Program-made: the position numbers and the translations under genes
Source of the DNA: Nitrosophilus alvini
GTDB lineage: Bacteria; Campylobacterota; Campylobacteria; Campylobacterales; Nitratiruptoraceae
Length of the DNA: 64,000 nt
Direction of reading: 5' to 3'
NCBI RefSeq assembly: GCF_015100395.1
Contig: NZ_AP022847.1
Location: 870,501-934,500, forward strand
Part shown: piece by piece, positions 8,032 through 17,188 of the stretch
How the letters are laid out: the number at the start of each line of letters is the position of its first letter
How positions within the stretch are numbered: the first letter of the stretch is position 1
Notes under the pieces: model-generated
What the model was told of the DNA's origin: nothing
The model's database searches: none
Seen by the model: the letters and a program-made list of their open reading frames with translations, nothing else

Positions 8032-10050
8032 ATGCCCTTATCGAAACTCAACCCGGAACAGTTTGAAGCTGCTACAGCACCTTTTGGCCAAAACCTTATA
8101 ATAGCTTCTGCCGGAACCGGAAAAACGTCTACAATTGTTGGTAGGATCGCTTATCTTATAGAGAGTGGAATCCGGCCCGAAGATATACTGCTCCTTACAT
8201 TCACCAACAAAGCTTCGGCTGAGATGATAAGCAGAATATCCGGATATTTCGGTAAATCCAAGGCTTCGAAAATAGAGGCCGGAACTTTTCACGCTGTCTC
8301 TTACAGATGGCTGAAAAAACTTGATGAAAAAGTTGTATTGAAGCAGCCTAAAGAATTGAAGACTCTTTTTAAAAGTGTTTATGAAAAGAGGGTGTTTCAC
8401 CATATAGAGAGTGAAACAAAACCATATTCTGCCGCTTATCTTTTTGATATCTATTCTCTTTATCAAAATGTTGCACCCCAAAAGAGTTTTTCCGAGTGGC
8501 TTAGCAAAGACAAAGAGGAGCATAAAGCGTTTGGAGATATCTATGATGCAATCATTGATGACTATGAAAGTCTCAAAAAAGAGTACGGTTTTCTCGGTTT
8601 TAACGACCTTTTGATCGAAGCTGCAAAAAATGCACATAAAATAGGAAGTTTTAAAGAGATTTTGGTTGATGAATATCAAGATACCAACAATCTGCAGTCC
8701 GCTCTTCTTGACAATCTTGACTGCAGTTCCCTTTTTTGCGTAGGAGATTATGACCAGAGTATCTATGCGTTTAACGGAGCAAATATCAACATAATCGCCG
8801 GTTTTAAGACAAAATATCCTGATGCTAATATATACAATCTTTCTAAAAACTATCGGTCCACAAAATATATACTATCGCTTGCACAAAAAGTCATTTCAAA
8901 CAACGAAAGGATATACCCTAAGAAATTGGAAGTCATAAAGAGCGGTAAGTGCGAAGCTCCCAAACTTCTTGTTTACGAAGAGCTTATGGAGCAGTACAAA
9001 GCGATTGCTCATAAAATAAAACACTCTTTTACTCCCAAGGAGGAGATTGCCGTAATTTTCAGGAACAACTCTTCAGCTGACGGCATAGAAGCTGGTTTGA
9101 GAGAGTTAGGGGTTGGGTGCAGAAGGAAAGGCGGAGTCAGTTTTTTTGATGCAAAAGAGATAAAAGCTCTGTTTGACGTTATAGCTCTTTTGATAAATCC
9201 CAAAGATGTGATGGCGTTTATACATCTGTTTGAATATGCCAAGGGAGTAGGGCCGGCAATCGCAAAAGAGATATATGATGCGCTGGTCAGACTCGGAGAA
9301 GGCGATTTTATAAAAGGACTGTATGAGCCCAAAGAGATGGACAACCCTTTTGAGAAGAGAATAAAAAACCATCAACTGGGACTATTTGACGATTTTCTGC
9401 ATATTGGAAGCAAAACAAGATTCAAAAATCTCGGTTTCAGCGAAAAATTTATGAGTAGTCCAGTTTTGAAACATCCCAAACTTAGCAGTGAAGGAGCACT
9501 GTTTTTATACTATCTTTACAATCTTATCAAAGAGCTGAAAATGGCAAAAAATCCGGTTACCATAGTTTCAAAAATAGTCTCTTCGAAACTGTACGGGGAG
9601 ATAATAGAACATCTTTGTTCAAAAAGAGCTGCCAACAGAGATGGAAGTATAGATGAGAGAGTAAAAACCGAAGCTAAAGAGAGAATAACAAGAAAAAATC
9701 TACTTGTAAAAGAGCTGGCCAAACATTACAGCGATATAAACAGATTTTACAATGCTATGATACTCGGCTCTTCGGAGCTCAGTGAAGGGGAGGGGGTAAA
9801 TCTGCTTACTGTACATGCCAGCAAGGGGCTCGAATTCGAAGAGGTCTATATAATAGATCTGATGGATGGTAGATTTCCCAATAGAAAACTTATAACAAAA
9901 GGCGGAAGTCTTGAAGAGGAGAGAAGACTCTTTTATGTCGCAGTAACTAGAGCAAAAAGCAGACTCTATCTCTCGTACGCAAAATATGATCGAGTAAAAA
10001 AACAGGAGTTTTTGCCTTCGCCCTTTCTTTTTGAGGCAGGACTTGTTTAG
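8032..10050 (+). CDS. UvrD/Rep/PcrA-type superfamily 1 DNA helicase
   Basis: The 672-residue ATP-dependent 3'-5' helicase has all SF1A motifs in order: Walker A ASAGTGKTSTIVGRI near residue 26, motif Ia TFTNKASAEM, Walker B LVDEYQDTN, motif III GDYDQSIYAFNGAN, and the C-terminal motifs LLTVHASKGLEFEEVYI and FYVAVTRAKSRLYLS. It probably acts in repair or in clearing replication and transcription conflicts. Campylobacterota often carry more than one such helicase, so naming it uvrD, rep or pcrA is not safe. The ATG start is preceded by AAAGG. Several long frames on the other strand are shadows. Confidence 0.93.
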   Translation: MPLSKLNPEQFEAATAPFGQNLIIASAGTGKTSTIVGRIAYLIESGIRPEDILLLTFTNKASAEMISRISGYFGKSKASKIEAGTFHAVSYRWLKKLDEKVVLKQPKELKTLFKSVYEKRVFHHIESETKPYSAAYLFDIYSLYQNVAPQKSFSEWLSKDKEEHKAFGDIYDAIIDDYESLKKEYGFLGFNDLLIEAAKNAHKIGSFKEILVDEYQDTNNLQSALLDNLDCSSLFCVGDYDQSIYAFNGANINIIAGFKTKYPDANIYNLSKNYRSTKYILSLAQKVISNNERIYPKKLEVIKSGKCEAPKLLVYEELMEQYKAIAHKIKHSFTPKEEIAVIFRNNSSADGIEAGLRELGVGCRRKGGVSFFDAKEIKALFDVIALLINPKDVMAFIHLFEYAKGVGPAIAKEIYDALVRLGEGDFIKGLYEPKEMDNPFEKRIKNHQLGLFDDFLHIGSKTRFKNLGFSEKFMSSPVLKHPKLSSEGALFLYYLYNLIKELKMAKNPVTIVSKIVSSKLYGEIIEHLCSKRAANRDGSIDERVKTEAKERITRKNLLVKELAKHYSDINRFYNAMILGSSELSEGEGVNLLTVHASKGLEFEEVYIIDLMDGRFPNRKLITKGGSLEEERRLFYVAVTRAKSRLYLSYAKYDRVKKQEFLPSPFLFEAGLV

Positions 10051-10066
10051 CGGGTTAAAACCCGCT
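10049..10066. repeat. Short perfect inverted repeat between convergent genes
   Basis: AGCGGGTT and AACCCGCT form a perfect 8-bp stem with a 2-base spacer, at the meeting point of the helicase gene and the end of the MSHA-like operon. It may act as a terminator for both, but no clear T tract follows on either strand. Confidence 0.5.
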
Positions 10067-10075
10067 CGATAAACC

Positions 10076-11320
10076 TTATCTTCCTTTGACTGCCGATGCC
10101 ATATCCCACATAGGCAGGAATATACCAAGAGCAAGCAGAAGTACCAGACCTGCAATAATGGTAAGCAGTATAGGTTCTATATAAGAGGACATATTATCAA
10201 GAATATAGTTGAATTTCATCCTGTAATAATCAGAGATTTTTCTCATCATAGCATCAAGCTGTCCTGAGCTTTCTCCGGCAGCTATCATCTGTATTATCAT
10301 ATTTTCGAACAGTCCGGTCTCTTTGAAAGCTTCTGTTAAAGATACACCTCTTTGGACCAGAACCTTCACAATTTCAAGTTTCTCTTTAAGATAGCTGTTG
10401 TCTACCATCGCTACAGAACTGTCCAACGCTTCCGCAACAGGTATGCCTGAGGATACGAGCTCGGTAAAAACAAGAGTGAATCTACTCAAAGTAGCATAAT
10501 ATATAATATCTTTTATGAGATAGATTTTGAGAAGATATTTGTCGATTTTATATTTAATATCCTCATTATTCCTATATAAATAGATTATCAGCGATATTAT
10601 GAGTATAAATCCTCCCAGCACCTGTAGCCCGTATGTGGAAAATGTATGTTCAAGCCAAAGAAGTATTTTTGTGGGAAGAGGAAGTTCTGCTTTAAATCTC
10701 TCGAAAATAGATTTGAATTTGGGTACGACAAACATAATGAGAATAACAAAAGCTATAGCCATAGCACCAAGCGTAATAAGAGGATATCTTATCGCTTTTT
10801 TGAATTTCATAACATTTTCGCGTATCTCTTCAAGAATATCTGCAAGGGTAAATAGGGCCTCCGGCATATTACCCGTCTGTTCACCCAGTCTTATAAGAGT
10901 TATAGTAAGTGAACCAAGTTCATATGTAAAGTTTTCTAATGATTCAGAGAGGCTCATTCCCGAGTTTATGTCTTCTGAGACTTTCAATAAAATCTCTTTT
11001 AGATTTCTGTCCATAGTGGAGTTTGCAATCTCTTTTAAGGCATCATATATTGGTATACCAGCATTTGTCATAACAGCAAGCTGCCTGATTGCTGCGATAA
11101 GGCTGTCCGGTTTTACCTTAGACTGTTTTACAAAAACTAGAAGTTTCTCTTTCCACTCTTTTATACGCTCTTCAAGCGGAGGAGCAGTCTCTTTTATTTT
11201 TAAAATAACACCGCCTTTTTTTAGCTTACACAGATGCAAAGCTTCCTGTCTGTTTTCCGCTTTTATAAGCAGAGCTTCCCTTTTGCCTTTGAGCAATACT
11301 TCTATTTCGTAATATTTCAT
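10076..11320 (-). CDS. mshG: Type IV pilus / type II secretion inner-membrane platform protein, MshG-like
   Basis: The 414-residue protein has two repeated T2SSF domains (about 80-200 and 280-400), each with the GIPIYDAL/GIPVAEAL and ESLxxF patterns, and three hydrophobic segments (near 190, 240 and 390). It is the GspF/PilC-type platform that couples the assembly ATPase to pilin polymerisation. It is the last gene of the leftward cluster and overlaps the end of the ATPase gene (ATGA). MshG is chosen over GspF or PilC because of the gene order around it. Confidence 0.87.
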   Translation of the reverse strand: MKYYEIEVLLKGKREALLIKAENRQEALHLCKLKKGGVILKIKETAPPLEERIKEWKEKLLVFVKQSKVKPDSLIAAIRQLAVMTNAGIPIYDALKEIANSTMDRNLKEILLKVSEDINSGMSLSESLENFTYELGSLTITLIRLGEQTGNMPEALFTLADILEEIRENVMKFKKAIRYPLITLGAMAIAFVILIMFVVPKFKSIFERFKAELPLPTKILLWLEHTFSTYGLQVLGGFILIISLIIYLYRNNEDIKYKIDKYLLKIYLIKDIIYYATLSRFTLVFTELVSSGIPVAEALDSSVAMVDNSYLKEKLEIVKVLVQRGVSLTEAFKETGLFENMIIQMIAAGESSGQLDAMMRKISDYYRMKFNYILDNMSSYIEPILLTIIAGLVLLLALGIFLPMWDMASAVKGR

Positions 11321-13053
11321 GACAATCTCGTTACCCTTAGAACTTCATCTATTGTTGTTGCACCTTCAAGAGCCTTGTTTATACCGTCTTTGAACATTGT
11401 TACAAACCCTTCTTTCAGCGCCTGATTTGTAATCTCCTCTTTGCTGGCTTCTCTTGCAATCATACTTGAGAGTGTATCACTTATAGTTAGGACTTCGCAT
11501 ATCATCTCTCTTCCCATATAACCGGTCATAGAGCAGTGCTTGCAACCTTTTCCTTTGTAAAACTGATAATTTTCAGGCAAAAACTCTTTTATATCTCTTT
11601 CCACATTTGGCAATATTGTGGTTTTTTCTTTGCAGTAGGGACAAATTTTTCTGACAAGTCTTTGGGCCTCTATCGCTATTAGAGCGCCACTTATCATATA
11701 CGGTTCTATACCCATGTCGGCTATTCTCGTAATAGCGCTGATAGCATCGTTTGTATGCAGAGTGGAAAGAACTAGGTGTCCTGTAAGAGCTGCCTGTACG
11801 GCGATTCTCAATGTCTCCTGATCCCTGATCTCCCCAACCATCACAATATCCGGATCCTGTCTCAAAATAGAACGAAGTGCGGAAGCAAATGTAAAGCCTA
11901 TTTTTGGTTGAACCTGTGACTGCTGTACCAGGTTCATCTGATACTCTATCGGGTCTTCTACTGTAATTATCTTTTTTTCCACACTTCTAAGCATATTCAA
12001 AGCGCCGTAGAGGGTAGTTGTTTTACCGCTTCCCGTAGGGCCAGTTACAAGTATGATTCCGTAAGGAATTTTAAGAGCATTTACAAAATTGTTGTAGTTG
12101 TAATCGCTCATTCCCGCATCTTCAAGTTTTATCATCGCTTTTGATTTGTCCAGTATCCTCATAACGATCGACTCGCCTGTCATAATGGGAAGCGATGATA
12201 CCCTGAAGTCGTACTCTTTTTTCATAATGGTCGCCGAAAATCTTCCATCCTGGGGTTTTCTTTTTTCTGCGATATCCAGGTTTGCCAGAAGTTTCAGTCT
12301 TGAGGAGAGAGGAGGGTAAATATCTTTGTCAAATATAAAAGATTCGGTCAAAATACCGTCTATTCTGGTTCTGACAACACAGTTGTTTTCAGTTGGTTCG
12401 ATATGTATGTCGCTTGCTCTTGAAATAATTGCTGTTTTGAGAATTATTTCTATAAGTTTTAGTATGGCGCTCGACTCCTCAGCGCCGTTTGTAGTGCCTG
12501 AGCTTATCTCTTTTCTTATGTCACTGATGAGTCCCTTTACACTTTCGCTAAGCTCCAGTTTGTTCAGGTATCTCTCTATCTGTTTGGAAGGAGAAATGGC
12601 ACTCTTTATAGGCTTTTTGGGAAAGAGGCGCTGCATTGCTTCCTGAGCGCTGATATCAAGCGGATCGTGAAAAGATACATAGATATTTATATCTTCCTCT
12701 TTGATTGGAATTGCACCGAACTTTTTTAGCTGCTGAAGAGGGATTTTGGATGCAAGTCTGAAATCAATATCGATAGAATCTAAGTCAATAAATTCTATAT
12801 TTAGTATTTTTGCAAGATATTTCAGAATTTTTTCTTTCAAATCAGCAGGTAGATTTTCGATATCGTCAATTGAGAGGCTACCTTCCCTGAGAAGGTCACC
12901 GAAAAATTTTATGACATATTTTTCTGTAACTATTCCTTTGGCAATAAGATTATGAAGAAGATTTTTCTCTTTTGTGGAATCCTCTTTTATCTTTCTGAGA
13001 ATATCTTTCGGTACAATAGATTTTTCTATCAGCATTGACGTAATTTTTTCCAT
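11317..13053 (-). CDS. mshE: Type IV pilus / type II secretion assembly ATPase, MshE-like
   Basis: The start is taken as the ATG at 13053, since AGGGG lies five bases ahead; an upstream in-frame TTG would put this Shine-Dalgarno inside the gene. Of 578 residues, the N-terminal third is an MshEN/GspE-N-like region. The motor domain has Walker A GPTGSGKTTTLYG, the Asp box and Walker B VMVGEIRDQET, and a tetracysteine zinc site (CPYC then CKHC). It powers pilus or pseudopilus polymerisation. In Vibrio, the MshE N-terminal domain binds c-di-GMP; whether those residues are kept should be aligned. It overlaps mshG by 4 bases. Confidence 0.9.
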   Translation of the reverse strand: MEKITSMLIEKSIVPKDILRKIKEDSTKEKNLLHNLIAKGIVTEKYVIKFFGDLLREGSLSIDDIENLPADLKEKILKYLAKILNIEFIDLDSIDIDFRLASKIPLQQLKKFGAIPIKEEDINIYVSFHDPLDISAQEAMQRLFPKKPIKSAISPSKQIERYLNKLELSESVKGLISDIRKEISSGTTNGAEESSAILKLIEIILKTAIISRASDIHIEPTENNCVVRTRIDGILTESFIFDKDIYPPLSSRLKLLANLDIAEKRKPQDGRFSATIMKKEYDFRVSSLPIMTGESIVMRILDKSKAMIKLEDAGMSDYNYNNFVNALKIPYGIILVTGPTGSGKTTTLYGALNMLRSVEKKIITVEDPIEYQMNLVQQSQVQPKIGFTFASALRSILRQDPDIVMVGEIRDQETLRIAVQAALTGHLVLSTLHTNDAISAITRIADMGIEPYMISGALIAIEAQRLVRKICPYCKEKTTILPNVERDIKEFLPENYQFYKGKGCKHCSMTGYMGREMICEVLTISDTLSSMIAREASKEEITNQALKEGFVTMFKDGINKALEGATTIDEVLRVTRLS

Positions 13054-13080
13054 TCCATCCCCTGCCAAATTTAGCTACTC

Positions 13081-13635
13081 TTACCAGTATTGATATTTTT
13101 TTATTAGTTTATCTTTTTTAAACTTTAAAATAACTATTTTTTTATGGTTTCTACCTTGGTCTATATACATTTTATATGTAATTTCAGAATCATCTGGATC
13201 TTTAAAAACATATATTCCGTTTTTTTTATCATACTCTTTTTTTGTAAACATTGTAAAGATTTTTGATAAGATATAGTCAGTTTCCGGAAGTTTTAGACCG
13301 CTTATGTCTATATTGTCTAACAGCGCATGGTAAAGAAGTTTTTTTTGCATTAAAATAGCCGAGAAATATGCGGCATTTGCTCTTGCTCTTTTCGTTTTTC
13401 TAAGAGCGATAATAGGGACGGCAAGTCTGTCTATATAATCCGCTTTCAGACAAGAAAATGCATAAAGTGTGACGAGATCTTCGTTCTTTTTTATTTTATT
13501 GAAGATCTGATTTCCTTCAAGACAGGCTTTTTGGTAATATCCTTTATTGTAGTAATCGACAACATCTTTGATGGTGATTTTTTTTGCAAATCCGGAGATA
13601 AAAATAGCAAAAATCAGAAACAGAAACTTTTTCAT
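13081..13635 (-). CDS. Unidentified exported protein inserted between mshN- and mshE-like genes
   Basis: The 184-residue product begins MKKFLFLIFAIFISGFAKK, a Sec signal peptide, so it should be periplasmic or outer-membrane associated. The body contains helical repeats resembling half TPRs (YYNKGYYQKACLEGNQIF, LYAFSCLKAD) and ends in a Lys/Tyr-rich beta-like tail. The ATG overlaps the mshN-like stop (ATGA), so it is co-translated with the pilus machinery and probably part of it. No counterpart is known to me at this place in the Vibrio or Shewanella msh clusters. The function is unknown. Confidence 0.8.
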   Translation of the reverse strand: MKKFLFLIFAIFISGFAKKITIKDVVDYYNKGYYQKACLEGNQIFNKIKKNEDLVTLYAFSCLKADYIDRLAVPIIALRKTKRARANAAYFSAILMQKKLLYHALLDNIDISGLKLPETDYILSKIFTMFTKKEYDKKNGIYVFKDPDDSEITYKMYIDQGRNHKKIVILKFKKDKLIKKYQYW

Positions 13636-14486
13636 TTGAACTCTCCGCTTAAAATCTGATCCAGTACTATTCTTACACTTGAAGAGTCATTTCTGGAAAG
13701 ATATGCTCTCAAAGCATTTATCGCCTCATTTTTTCTCCCTAATTTAACGGAAGCTTTTGCAAACAAGATCCAGCTCTCCTCATTTGAACTGTCGATTTCG
13801 TTTGCTTTGATAGCCCAACTGAGCGCTTCTTTATATTTTCCGTCTTTATAGTAACTTTTTGATAAAAAAACGGCAAGCTGCGGATCTTTTGTTCTTTCAA
13901 ATTTATTTATGATATATCCTATGGTTTTGGATGGCGGTTGTTTTTTGATTTTTATTTTGTCTATTTTTGATATTTGCACCTCTTTTTTTCTCTTTTGTAC
14001 GCTCTTTTTTACCGGTTTTTTTTCAATCTTTTTTTTCTCATTTTGTGTATTCTCGGAGATTGTTATATGTTGTATAAAATCATCGGCAGGTTTCAAAAAA
14101 AGTCTCTTTTGTTCAGTTTCATTTTTTTCTTCAGTAATTTTAACTGAAATATTCTGTTCGGTCTTTTCAATAGAAACTGTTTTTGTCGGGGACTGTTTTG
14201 TTTTATTGAGCTCCTCTGTTTTTTTGTAAGTAGGAGTTACTTTTGCAGTAACGTTTTTTTCAGATACAGATTTTTCAGATACGGTATTTGCAGGTAGATT
14301 TTCTTTCGGTTTATACGATTCGGTTACCAAAGATTTTTCGGGTTTCAATGATATCTTGAAAGGAGAAAGGTCAACTGTAACAAAAATAGCAACTGAAACG
14401 ACAAAAGCCAAAAACAGCAGTTTTGGTACCATTTTTTTAAATCTGTATTTTCTCCATCTCTTTTCAAGTTCTTCTATCTCATGCAT
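13632..14486 (-). CDS. mshN: MshN-like TPR protein with N-terminal membrane anchor
   Basis: The 284-residue protein has a basic N-terminus, one membrane helix near residues 22-40 (LLFLAFVVSVAIFVTVDLS), a long low-complexity Lys/Glu/Thr linker and a C-terminal TPR array (about 195-284, with SKSYYKDGKYKEALSWAIKA and ASVKLGRKNEAINALRAYL). MshN proteins of MSHA loci share this bitopic plan with periplasmic TPRs and are thought to serve assembly. The assignment rests on architecture plus position between the ExeA-like ATPase and mshE, not on a signature motif. It overlaps its upstream neighbour by 8 bases. Confidence 0.72.
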   Translation of the reverse strand: MHEIEELEKRWRKYRFKKMVPKLLFLAFVVSVAIFVTVDLSPFKISLKPEKSLVTESYKPKENLPANTVSEKSVSEKNVTAKVTPTYKKTEELNKTKQSPTKTVSIEKTEQNISVKITEEKNETEQKRLFLKPADDFIQHITISENTQNEKKKIEKKPVKKSVQKRKKEVQISKIDKIKIKKQPPSKTIGYIINKFERTKDPQLAVFLSKSYYKDGKYKEALSWAIKANEIDSSNEESWILFAKASVKLGRKNEAINALRAYLSRNDSSSVRIVLDQILSGEFK

Positions 14487-15297
14487 TCAGGTATCCTAAC
14501 TTTATTGCTGTCATTTCCAAAAACTTATAACTTATTTTTTTATAATCTATTTTAGAGGGACGGTTTTTTTCATAATATTCATATATATCAAACATGGTAT
14601 ATAGAAACTTATTTGTTTCCCTGAAATTTCCTTTTGTGTATCCGTGAATAATTTTGATATGTTTTTTGCTAAACATATTGGCAATATTGAACATATTGTT
14701 TTGAAGCAGTTTTTTTCTTATATATATTTCTAGCTCTTTTTCGGTAGGATTTGTAAGTTTGATACTCTCCCATATTCTGGTCTGAAAATGGCCTTTAGCT
14801 ATCAAATCCTCTTCTTCAGTTTTATGAAGAGTCATTATAAATTTTATTTTTCTGGAATCTGCAAGCAAACGTATTTTTTCCATTTGTGTTTTACTATAAA
14901 GCTGTGCTTCATCGAGCAGTATGGTTGCACTATTTTCATTTAGATTTCTGTTTACCAGATCAATAAATATATTGAAATCCACTTTTTCGTTTATAGGTCT
15001 GTTGAAAATTTTTCTATAAAGAACGTTAATAAACTCTTTTTCGTCAAGTATTGGATGAGAAAGCAGATATATGTTCATCTCTTTTTTGATATCATGGTAA
15101 AGACGGTGCAGAAGTATACTCTTTCCGGTCCCTGGAGGACCGTAGAGAAGTATCATTTTCAGAGGCTTTTTAATAGTACTTTTTAGCTTTTCCAGGAAAT
15201 AGACCGACTGATCAAGATTTATAAAATTTTTACTGTCTATATGATCGACAAATACATCTTTTGCCTTTGAAAATTCTATTTCTATACTACTGTTCAT
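14479..15297 (-). CDS. mshM: ExeA/MshM-like AAA ATPase
   Basis: The 272-residue protein has Walker A LLYGPPGTGKSILLHRLYHD near residue 50, Walker B ATILLDEAQLYS near 120 and a sensor region FIMTLHKTEEED, followed by a winged-helix-like C-terminal part. ExeA in Aeromonas and MshM in MSHA loci have this domain and help secretin assembly across peptidoglycan. Unlike ExeA it has no obvious C-terminal membrane helix or peptidoglycan-binding domain, so it is the short MshM form. The start overlaps the end of the secretin gene by 11 bases. Confidence 0.82.
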   Translation of the reverse strand: MNSSIEIEFSKAKDVFVDHIDSKNFINLDQSVYFLEKLKSTIKKPLKMILLYGPPGTGKSILLHRLYHDIKKEMNIYLLSHPILDEKEFINVLYRKIFNRPINEKVDFNIFIDLVNRNLNENSATILLDEAQLYSKTQMEKIRLLADSRKIKFIMTLHKTEEEDLIAKGHFQTRIWESIKLTNPTEKELEIYIRKKLLQNNMFNIANMFSKKHIKIIHGYTKGNFRETNKFLYTMFDIYEYYEKNRPSKIDYKKISYKFLEMTAIKLGYLNA

Positions 15298-16753
15298 ATG
15301 TCAGTTTCGAATAACCCAGTTCTTTAAGATTTATCTTTTTTGAGCCGTTCGTAATAATTTTTGGTCTGATAACAAAAACAAGTTCGACTTTTTGTCTGAC
15401 TTTGTTTTCGCTTTTAAATGCTTTTCCAAGTATAGGAAGATCTTTTAAAACAGGCACTCCGTTGATGCTCAAACTTCTGTTGTCAGAAATCAGACCACCC
15501 ATTATGATCGTTGCACCGTCTCTAACTTTTACAACTGATGATATCTTTTTCTCTTTAGTGTCAGGTGCTATTTCTCTAAATCCTTTATCGCCGATTTGGG
15601 CAGCAGCTTCCGGATCTTTTAGTTCGGATATGGAAGGATTTATTCTGAGTATTACCTCGCCTTCGTCAGTTATTTGTGGTGTAATATTAAGAAGTATTCC
15701 CACAAATATGGAAGAAGGGGTGTATGATTGGGTACCAAGGTTTCCGGTCTGTGTTATCGTGATAGTAGTAGGTACGTTATAGTTTAGTGTTTCTCCAACC
15801 GTTATAAGTGCCGGCTGATTGTTGAGAGTCAGAATTTTAGGGTTAGAAAGTGTATGTACATCGCCGTTTCTCTCCAAAAAGTCTATAAGACCGCTCATAG
15901 TAAATGCGGTATCGATAACAACATTTGCGCTGTTTGTATAGTCAAGCCCTGTAAAACTGTTTCCGCTACCTTGTCTTCTGTAACTTATAAGTGAATCGTT
16001 TGGATTCAGAGATAACTCAAACTTGGACCAGTCAATTCCTTTTGTATAAGATTCATCAAGAGATACCGCTAAAATAGAGACATCTATCAAAACTTCTTTA
16101 TGAAGTCTCTTTTCTATAAGCTCTATATATTTTTCGACTCTTTTTAGCTGTTTCATTGTAGCGGTAACTGTAACGAGGCCAGCTTCAGGATTTACTATCG
16201 GTTCAGGTGCTTTGTACTTGTCTTCAGGTCTGTTTAAAATATTGTAAATCTCTTCTTTTGTATTTTTCCAGAAGTCAAACTCATCTTTTGCTTCTATTTT
16301 ATTTACATCTCTTGTCTGTTTTCTTCCGCCTCCTCCGGATTTTGTCTGGGCGCCTACATCAACGGAAGCATCCGTTGTGGATTCTCCTATTCTTTTTGTA
16401 GTAACATAGTTGATTTTGTATGTTTTGGTTACCAGGTAAGAGATTTTCAGGATATTGTTTTTGATTTCGTATGAGAGATCGTTTTCGGTTAAAATTACAT
16501 CAAAAACTTCATTTAGAGTAGCATTTTTCAGATTGAGTTTATTAAGTCTTTTTTTCATTATTTTTTCTGCTTCTTCATCTTTTACAATAACACTGAAAGA
16601 GCACTCATCACTTATCTGATTGATAAATTCTGATATTTTAGTGCCAGGTGCTGTAGAAATATTGAATACCTGATAGCTGCAATCAGCAAATAGTTTAAAC
16701 GATAATACCGAAAATGCTATCAAAAAAGCAAAAGCTGTTTTTTTAAATCTCAT
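15287..16753 (-). CDS. mshL: Outer-membrane secretin, MshL-like
   Basis: The start is the ATG at 16753, eight bases after GGAGG; an upstream TTG would include the Shine-Dalgarno in the gene. The 488-residue precursor has a signal peptide (MRFKKTAFAFLIAFSVLSFKLFA), an N-terminal STN/N0 domain (about 30-105), an N1-like domain and the secretin barrel domain ending ...GATIIMGGLI...VPVLKDLPILGKAF...KVELVFVIRP, which is the secretin signature. It forms the outer-membrane gate for the pilus. A Gly/Lys-rich loop (SGGGGRKQTRD) separates the domains. No pilotin gene is obvious. Confidence 0.9.
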   Translation of the reverse strand: MRFKKTAFAFLIAFSVLSFKLFADCSYQVFNISTAPGTKISEFINQISDECSFSVIVKDEEAEKIMKKRLNKLNLKNATLNEVFDVILTENDLSYEIKNNILKISYLVTKTYKINYVTTKRIGESTTDASVDVGAQTKSGGGGRKQTRDVNKIEAKDEFDFWKNTKEEIYNILNRPEDKYKAPEPIVNPEAGLVTVTATMKQLKRVEKYIELIEKRLHKEVLIDVSILAVSLDESYTKGIDWSKFELSLNPNDSLISYRRQGSGNSFTGLDYTNSANVVIDTAFTMSGLIDFLERNGDVHTLSNPKILTLNNQPALITVGETLNYNVPTTITITQTGNLGTQSYTPSSIFVGILLNITPQITDEGEVILRINPSISELKDPEAAAQIGDKGFREIAPDTKEKKISSVVKVRDGATIIMGGLISDNRSLSINGVPVLKDLPILGKAFKSENKVRQKVELVFVIRPKIITNGSKKINLKELGYSKLTYEQ

Positions 16754-16774
16754 AAGACCTGCCTCCAATCTTTC

Positions 16775-17188
16775 TTAGTTGGTTCTGATTTTAATTTTTC
16801 TGTTTTTTCTGGGTATAAAAAGAGTAACAGTTCTGTTTCCTCTTCTTAGTTTAACTTTTGTTTGCGAAATCTTTACTAACTTGTATCCGCTTATCTTATC
16901 GCCAAGTCTATACCATTTTCTATTTATTTTTGCTTTATTATTGAGTATGGCATACAGTCTGAAATATGGGCCTTTTCTTTTCTTTTTCAGTTTTTTTATT
17001 CTCTCTTTGGCATACTCTTTGTCATAATAGAAAGGGTCCTTGGTTTTCTTAAGCTCATTTACTTCAAGACCCATACGCTCTTTTTTGATTTTTTCAATAA
17101 GAGAATCGATTTTTGTCATTTCGCTGTCGGCAAAAACGCAAACAGACATGACTGATACAATTACAGCAATTAGTAGTTTATTCCCCAT
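16775..17188 (-). CDS. mshK: MshK/PilP-like small periplasmic protein
   Basis: The 137-residue product has a signal peptide (MGNKLLIAVIVSVMSVCVFA) and a very basic body. Its C-terminal part (YFRLYAILNNKAKINRKWYRLGDKISGYKLVKI) matches the compact beta domain of GspC-HR, PilP and MshK proteins: a xAIxNxxAxIxxxWxxxGDxIxxYxVxxI pattern. Such proteins link inner-membrane alignment proteins to the secretin. Position between mshJ and mshL agrees exactly with the MSHA order. The start overlaps the end of mshJ by 19 bases, so an internal start is possible. Confidence 0.7.
   Translation of the reverse strand: MGNKLLIAVIVSVMSVCVFADSEMTKIDSLIEKIKKERMGLEVNELKKTKDPFYYDKEYAKERIKKLKKKRKGPYFRLYAILNNKAKINRKWYRLGDKISGYKLVKISQTKVKLRRGNRTVTLFIPRKNRKIKIRTN

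Noticed and set aside
8038-8679. 213-residue open frame on the minus strand inside the helicase gene
   Set aside because: It lies wholly inside a gene with all SF1 motifs, and its own product has no recognisable domain and an odd composition.
10599-11312. 237-residue open frame on the + strand opposite mshG
   Set aside because: Ser/Ile/Phe-rich shadow of a well-supported platform protein; no Shine-Dalgarno and no motif.
13909-14229. 106-residue Phe-rich frame opposite mshN
   Set aside because: It is the complement of the Lys/Glu-rich linker of mshN, which always yields a hydrophobic-looking antisense frame.
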